This document shows positions 5,186 to 8,069 of a stretch of 8,069 nt of DNA, piece after piece. The stretch is from positions 1-8,069 of the forward strand of contig DBQL01000169.1 in NCBI GenBank assembly GCA_002305235.1, in the 5' to 3' direction. The notes beneath the pieces were generated by a model, which worked only from the letters and a program-made list of their open reading frames with translations, was not told the DNA's origin and made no database searches. The DNA comes from Prevotella sp. UBA1395 (GTDB lineage: Bacteria; Bacteroidota; Bacteroidia; Bacteroidales; Bacteroidaceae). The number at the start of each line of letters is the position of its first letter. The stretch's first letter is position 1. Made by a program: the position numbers and the translations under genes.

Positions 5186-5752
5186 ATGAAATACCTCTTG
5201 GTCTCCGACATCCACGGCTCCCTGCCCCGCCTTCGTCGTGCCCTCGATTTCTACCATGCGCAACACTGCGACATGTTGCTGCTCATGGGAGACATTATTA
5301 ATTATGGTCCGCGCAACGGCTTGCCCGAGGGCCTCGATGCCCAAGGCATCGTGGCCGCGCTCAACCCTTTGGCCGACGATATTGTGGCCGTGCGGGGCAA
5401 CTGCGACTCCGAGGTAGACCAGATGCTGCTCTCGTTTCCCATCCTCGACGACTACGCGCTGCTCGTCGACGACGGCCTGCGCATACTGCTCACCCACGGA
5501 CACGTCTACCATAAGGACCATCTGCCCCACGGCCGCTACGATGCCGTCATCACCGGGCACACCCATCTGTGGGAACTCTCGGTCTCTCCCGACGGCACGC
5601 TCTGCTGCAACACCGGGTCGATCACCTTTCCCAAGAACGGCAATCCGCCCACCCTCGCCATCATGGAGCATGGTGTCATCACCATGTTCACCCTCGACGG
5701 CGAGCCTTTGGCCTCTCTGCCCATACCCCGCAGGACTCGGAAAAACACCTAA
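5186..5752 (+). CDS. yfcE: YfcE-type metal-dependent phosphodiesterase
   Basis: A 188-residue calcineurin-like phosphoesterase of the MJ0936/YfcE family. All metal-binding motifs are present in order: SDIHG (D8, H10), GDIINYGPRN (D36), GNCD (N72), THGH (H104, H106) and GHTH (H125, H127). The sequence GDxxNxGPRNxLPxG near residue 35 is characteristic of YfcE itself, an Mn2+-dependent cytosolic enzyme that hydrolyses phosphodiester model substrates; its natural substrate is not settled. The length is near the 184 residues of E. coli YfcE, so the gene is complete. It begins 4 bases after the stop of the sigma-factor gene and is probably translated from the same mRNA; whether this linkage is functional is unknown. 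The C-terminal tail is basic (PRRTRKNT). No terminator is visible directly after the stop. Confidence 0.9.
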   Translation: MKYLLVSDIHGSLPRLRRALDFYHAQHCDMLLLMGDIINYGPRNGLPEGLDAQGIVAALNPLADDIVAVRGNCDSEVDQMLLSFPILDDYALLVDDGLRILLTHGHVYHKDHLPHGRYDAVITGHTHLWELSVSPDGTLCCNTGSITFPKNGNPPTLAIMEHGVITMFTLDGEPLASLPIPRRTRKNT

Positions 5753-5910
5753 GTCGGTCTTCTCACCTTTGACCATCATGATATTCCAGCACGCGGATGG
5801 CCTCCACACATCTGACCATCACGTCTACTGCCTGCCATCATTTCGCCCGGAAGAATTGAGCCAAAGGTAACATTACCCATCACAGCAACACTACAACACA
5901 TCATCGGCCC
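5753..5910. other. Intergenic spacer between yfcE and the RNA methyltransferase gene
   Basis: These 158 bases hold no convincing gene. The only open frame is about 30 codons from an ATG near 5778, with no family resemblance. No strong hairpin or T-run ends the yfcE transcript, and no full plus-strand promoter is seen; the nearest -7-like sequence, CACCTTTG at 5764-5771, lacks the conserved first T and a -33 element. The last 40 bases are C/A-rich with three G, like other leaders in this window. An 8-base match to a minus-strand -7 element lies at 5862-5869. Confidence 0.4.
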
Positions 5911-6738
5911 ATGCCCGTCATACACATCTCGTCACTCGACCATCCCGACGTAGAGGTTTACAGCCGCCTCACCGACCATCAGTTGCGCAACAAACTGCAC
6001 CCCGACCAAGGCATCATCATCGTGGAAAGTCCCAAGGTGATACGTGTCGCCATGCAGTCGGGCTGTGTCCCTCTGTCCCTGTTGTGCGAGCAGCGGCACA
6101 TCCACGGCGATGCCTCCGACATCATTTCTGCCTGTGGCGACATTCCCGTCTATACCGGCGACCGCGACCTTCTGGCCCGTCTCACGGGATATACCCTTAC
6201 CCGCGGCGTGCTCTGCGCCATGCGACGGCCCCAGCCCCCCACCGCAGAAGCGGTGTGCCAAGGGGCCTCGAGGGTGGTCGTCATCGACGGCGTGGTCGAC
6301 ACCACCAATATCGGAGCCATCTTCCGCTCGGCCGCGGCACTGGGCATCGACGGCGTGCTCGTCACGCGCAACGCCTGCGACCCCTTGAACCGCAGGGCCA
6401 TACGGGTGTCGATGGGCACCGTGTTCTTGGTGCCGTGGACTTGGCTTGATGCCGGTGCCGACAGCTCCGAGACCCTTCAGCAGTGTCTGCGCCGGTTGGG
6501 ATTCCGCACTGTGGCGATGGCCCTCACCGACAAGTCTGTCGCCTTGGACGACCCTCGGCTCAAGCGTGAGCCTCGCCTTGCCCTCGTGATGGGTACCGAG
6601 GGCGACGGCCTGCCCCACGACACCATCGCCTCTACCGACTATGTTGCACGCATCCCGATGGCCCACGGGGTCGACTCGCTCAACGTGGCGGCAGCCGCCG
6701 CCGTGGCGTTTTGGGAGCTGCGAACACCCCGAGACTGA
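5911..6738 (+). CDS. SpoU/TrmH-family (SPOUT) RNA 2'-O-ribose methyltransferase
   Basis: A 275-residue S-adenosylmethionine-dependent RNA methyltransferase. Residues 1-105 form an L30e-like RNA-binding N-terminal domain (LRNKLHPDQGIIIVESPKVI). Residues 120-275 form the knotted SPOUT catalytic domain with all three SpoU motifs. Motif 1 is TTNIGAIFRSAAALGIDGVL at 131-150, with N133 and the catalytic R139. Motif 2 is LVMGTEGDGL at 225-234, with E230. Motif 3 is IPMAHGVDSLNVAAAAAV at 248-265, with S256 and N258. CDPLNRRAIRVSMGTVF at 156-172 is typical of the YsgA/TsnR-like branch, which modifies rRNA or tRNA; the exact nucleotide is unknown. The start at 5911 gives the usual family N-terminus and has no Shine-Dalgarno sequence. 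The gene ends 17 bases before a strong terminator and is probably transcribed alone or by read-through from yfcE. Confidence 0.92.
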   Translation: MPVIHISSLDHPDVEVYSRLTDHQLRNKLHPDQGIIIVESPKVIRVAMQSGCVPLSLLCEQRHIHGDASDIISACGDIPVYTGDRDLLARLTGYTLTRGVLCAMRRPQPPTAEAVCQGASRVVVIDGVVDTTNIGAIFRSAAALGIDGVLVTRNACDPLNRRAIRVSMGTVFLVPWTWLDAGADSSETLQQCLRRLGFRTVAMALTDKSVALDDPRLKREPRLALVMGTEGDGLPHDTIASTDYVARIPMAHGVDSLNVAAAAAVAFWELRTPRD

Positions 6739-6755
6739 TTGCTCCCCCCCTCTAT

Positions 6756-6788
6756 TGTCGCAAGCCACACACGGTTTGCGACATTTTT
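6756..6788 (+). terminator. Intrinsic terminator after the RNA methyltransferase gene
   Basis: TGTCGCAAGCC at 6756-6766 pairs with GGTTTGCGACA at 6773-6783: 11 bp with one G.U wobble and a 6-base loop of ACACAC. TTTTT follows at once at 6784-6788. This is a textbook Rho-independent terminator on the plus strand. It lies 7 bases before the stop codon of the convergent minus-strand gene, but lacks a T-run in that direction. Confidence 0.88.
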
Positions 6789-6794
6789 ATGGGG

Positions 6795-7109
6795 TCACAC
6801 ATATTCCACGGTCATCTCTTGGCTCACCGCCACCGACCGTTCAGACACGCCGTCGCCCACGTAGACGATGGCCATGCCCTGCCATTGCCGGGGCACCTTG
6901 AGCGTCACGCCGCTGTCGATGAGCCACTCCCACATCGGCGGACCGAAGTCGTACGATGCCCCGCTCAGTTCCAGCCGCGCGCCCACGGGGTCGAAACGCC
7001 AAAAGCCGCCGCCCATACAGGCATCGCCATGCCGCAACAGGTCTTTGTGCATCATGACATGGCCCATGCGCAACAGTCCTCTGCGGGTGATGATAAACTT
7101 CTGTGCCAT
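6795..7109 (-). CDS. Conserved 104-residue protein of unknown function, coupled to the GH43 gene
   Basis: A 104-residue soluble protein without signal peptide or membrane segment. Its N-terminal half carries the distinctive pattern MHKDLLRHGDACMGGGFWRFD (residues 20-40), then LELSGASYDFGPPMW (46-60). A short beta-rich C-terminal part contains GVTLKVPRQWQGMAIVYVGDGV. I believe similar sequences are widespread in Bacteroidales as hypothetical proteins, but I know no function. The alternating hydrophobic strands and the glycine-rich turn suggest a small beta-barrel or beta-sandwich. The start is 4 bases after the GH43 stop, and this is the only start in the window with a G-rich Shine-Dalgarno-like stretch (GGTGAGG) just upstream, so it is probably translated from the same mRNA. 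A cytoplasmic protein behind a secreted glycosidase is an odd pairing, so the link may be only transcriptional. Confidence 0.75.
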   Translation of the reverse strand: MAQKFIITRRGLLRMGHVMMHKDLLRHGDACMGGGFWRFDPVGARLELSGASYDFGPPMWEWLIDSGVTLKVPRQWQGMAIVYVGDGVSERSVAVSQEMTVEYV

Positions 7110-7113
7110 AGCC

Positions 7114-8069
7114 TCACCTCACCATTTCTCCCACCACCAAGCGGTCGCCGCCGAGGTCTACCCTGAACAGATGGGGTATGCGGATATACCGTCCGTTCTC
7201 GTTGCGATGGCTGTGCACGGCCATGAGCCACTGCCCCTCAAAGGTACGAAAAAGCATGCCATGCCCGAAATTGGGCGGTGTGACAGGCTGCGGCTCGTGG
7301 TCCCACGGTCCGTCAAGGGTGCCACTCCGCGAGTAGGCCACACCTTGGGTGTAGACATCATAGACCCACGAGGTCCATATCATGCCCAGCCGTCCGGTGG
7401 CCGTGCGGAAGAGATACGGCCCGTCGGTCACCTTGTTGGGCTGCTCGCGCCCCTCCTCCCGCTCGCGGCTCCACGGCGAGTCGAAGGCTCGAAACATCAC
7501 GCTCGGCTCACCCACGGTGCCGCTCAGGTCTTCTTTCAGGCGAATCTTCTCCATCGTACCGTTCCAGTTGGCCAGCCACTCGCCGCAAAACACCATATAG
7601 GGATGGCCGTCGCGGTCTATCCAAAACGTGCCGTCGAGCGTGGGGCGGTTGGCCGGCAGGTAGGCGGCATCGCCAAAGAGGCGGTACGGTCCGGCCGCGT
7701 TGTCGCTCACCAACACCTGTGACGCGCGCCGCTCGATCACGTTGCCGCGCACGGTGTCGATCTTCACCGCTTGGTTGGTGAACGTCGCGAAATAATAGTA
7801 TCGGCCCCGATAACGGTGCAGCTCGGCCGCCCAGATCATCGGCCGGGGCCCCATCCACGAGGCGGAGTCGATGTCGACCACATCGTAGGGGCCTGTCCAC
7901 AGCCTCAGGTCGCGACTTTTCCATAGTCGGCCGCCGGTCCCGGTCATATAGTATTGGTGCGTGGCCGAGTCGGCGAGAATGGCGGGATCGCTCAGGCGGA
8001 TGGAGTCCAAGGGCACCGTGCGCAGCGCGTCACGCCCCTGTCCGTGCACGGCGAGCGTCGCCGAGAGAA
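7114..8069 (-). CDS. Secreted glycoside hydrolase family 43-like protein, 5' end outside window
   Basis: The frame ends in TGA at 7114-7116 and stays open through the right edge. The apparent start at 8047-8049 is a GTG, and the codons before it still read LSATLA followed by VHGQG, the end of a signal peptide. The true start is therefore off-window and the mature protein begins about there. At least 311 residues show the five-bladed propeller pattern of GH43 (residues counted from that GTG). IRLSDPAI holds the likely base D21. RPTLDGTFWIDRDGHPYMVF holds the likely pKa-tuning D139. VTDGPYLFRTATGRLGMIW is at 207-225, and the conserved histidine in FGHGMLF is at 261-267. Family members are arabinofuranosidases, xylosidases or galactosidases acting on plant glycans in the periplasm or outside; the substrate cannot be set here. 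Where most GH43 enzymes have E-G/A-P for the acid, this one reads TDGP (D209). The 104-residue gene follows 4 bases later. Confidence 0.85.
   Translation of the reverse strand, partial: LSATLAVHGQGRDALRTVPLDSIRLSDPAILADSATHQYYMTGTGGRLWKSRDLRLWTGPYDVVDIDSASWMGPRPMIWAAELHRYRGRYYYFATFTNQAVKIDTVRGNVIERRASQVLVSDNAAGPYRLFGDAAYLPANRPTLDGTFWIDRDGHPYMVFCGEWLANWNGTMEKIRLKEDLSGTVGEPSVMFRAFDSPWSREREEGREQPNKVTDGPYLFRTATGRLGMIWTSWVYDVYTQGVAYSRSGTLDGPWDHEPQPVTPPNFGHGMLFRTFEGQWLMAVHSHRNENGRYIRIPHLFRVDLGGDRLVVGEMVR

Noticed and set aside
5770..5821. Direct repeat TGACCATCA at 5770-5778 and 5813-5821
   Set aside because: Two 9-base copies in a C/A-rich spacer are not enough to suggest a functional repeat.
5932..6768. 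Open frame of 278 codons antisense to the RNA methyltransferase gene
   Set aside because: The plus strand carries all three SpoU motifs; the antisense product is rich in G, H, R and D without recognisable motifs.
6868..7722. Open frame of 284 codons on the plus strand opposite the GH43 region
   Set aside because: It crosses two clear minus-strand genes and their junction, and its translation has no family pattern.
1..8069. tRNA/rRNA genes, CRISPR arrays, insertion sequences, integrases, attachment sites
   Set aside because: Reading both strands gave no cloverleaf, repeat-spacer pattern, transposase motif or flanking duplication; the layout is ordinary chromosomal.

Overview
The window looks like chromosomal DNA of a GC-rich member of the Bacteroidales, probably Prevotellaceae-like. 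Three things point there. Promoters match the Bacteroidetes pattern TTG-N19-TAnnTTTG, clearest at 4198-4227. Gene starts mostly lack Shine-Dalgarno sequences and follow A/C-rich leaders. The protein set (TonB receptor with paired ECF S component, RpoD-like sigma factor, GH43 hydrolase) is also typical. The genus is inferred, not proven. Coding is dense on both strands. I see no tRNA, rRNA, CRISPR array, insertion sequence or prophage.

Left part (1-1138): the 3' end of a RidA-type imine deaminase is followed by a hairpin terminator. A convergent small Sel1-repeat protein lies on the minus strand. A DUF1893 (TM1506-like, deaminase-fold) protein is divergent from it, with a promoter almost on top of its start codon.

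Transport part (1139-3776): after a 158-base C-rich, G-poor spacer come an ECF-transporter S component (inner membrane) and, 28 bases later, a TonB-dependent outer-membrane receptor. Together they look like a two-membrane uptake route for a vitamin-like small molecule. The substrate cannot be read from the sequence, and no ECF ATPase or T component is present. A near-perfect 21-bp hairpin separates this unit from the next, convergent gene.

Central part (3810-5752): a small conserved protein of unknown function on the minus strand diverges from a compact plus-strand operon. That operon encodes a 66-residue acidic protein, an atypical RpoD-like sigma factor without the sigma-3 domain, and a YfcE-type phosphodiesterase, with gaps of 7 and 4 bases. 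The sigma factor is the most interesting gene: its promoter-melting and -10-contacting residues differ from those of primary sigma factors.

Right part (5911-8069): a SpoU/TrmH-family RNA 2'-O-methyltransferase ends at a textbook terminator. Convergent to it, on the minus strand, are a GH43-like secreted glycosidase that runs off the right edge inside its signal peptide and, 4 bases after it, a 104-residue protein of unknown function. I found no clear new defence or mobile system. The best leads are the sigma factor with its small partner and the DUF1893/ECF/TonB neighbourhood.
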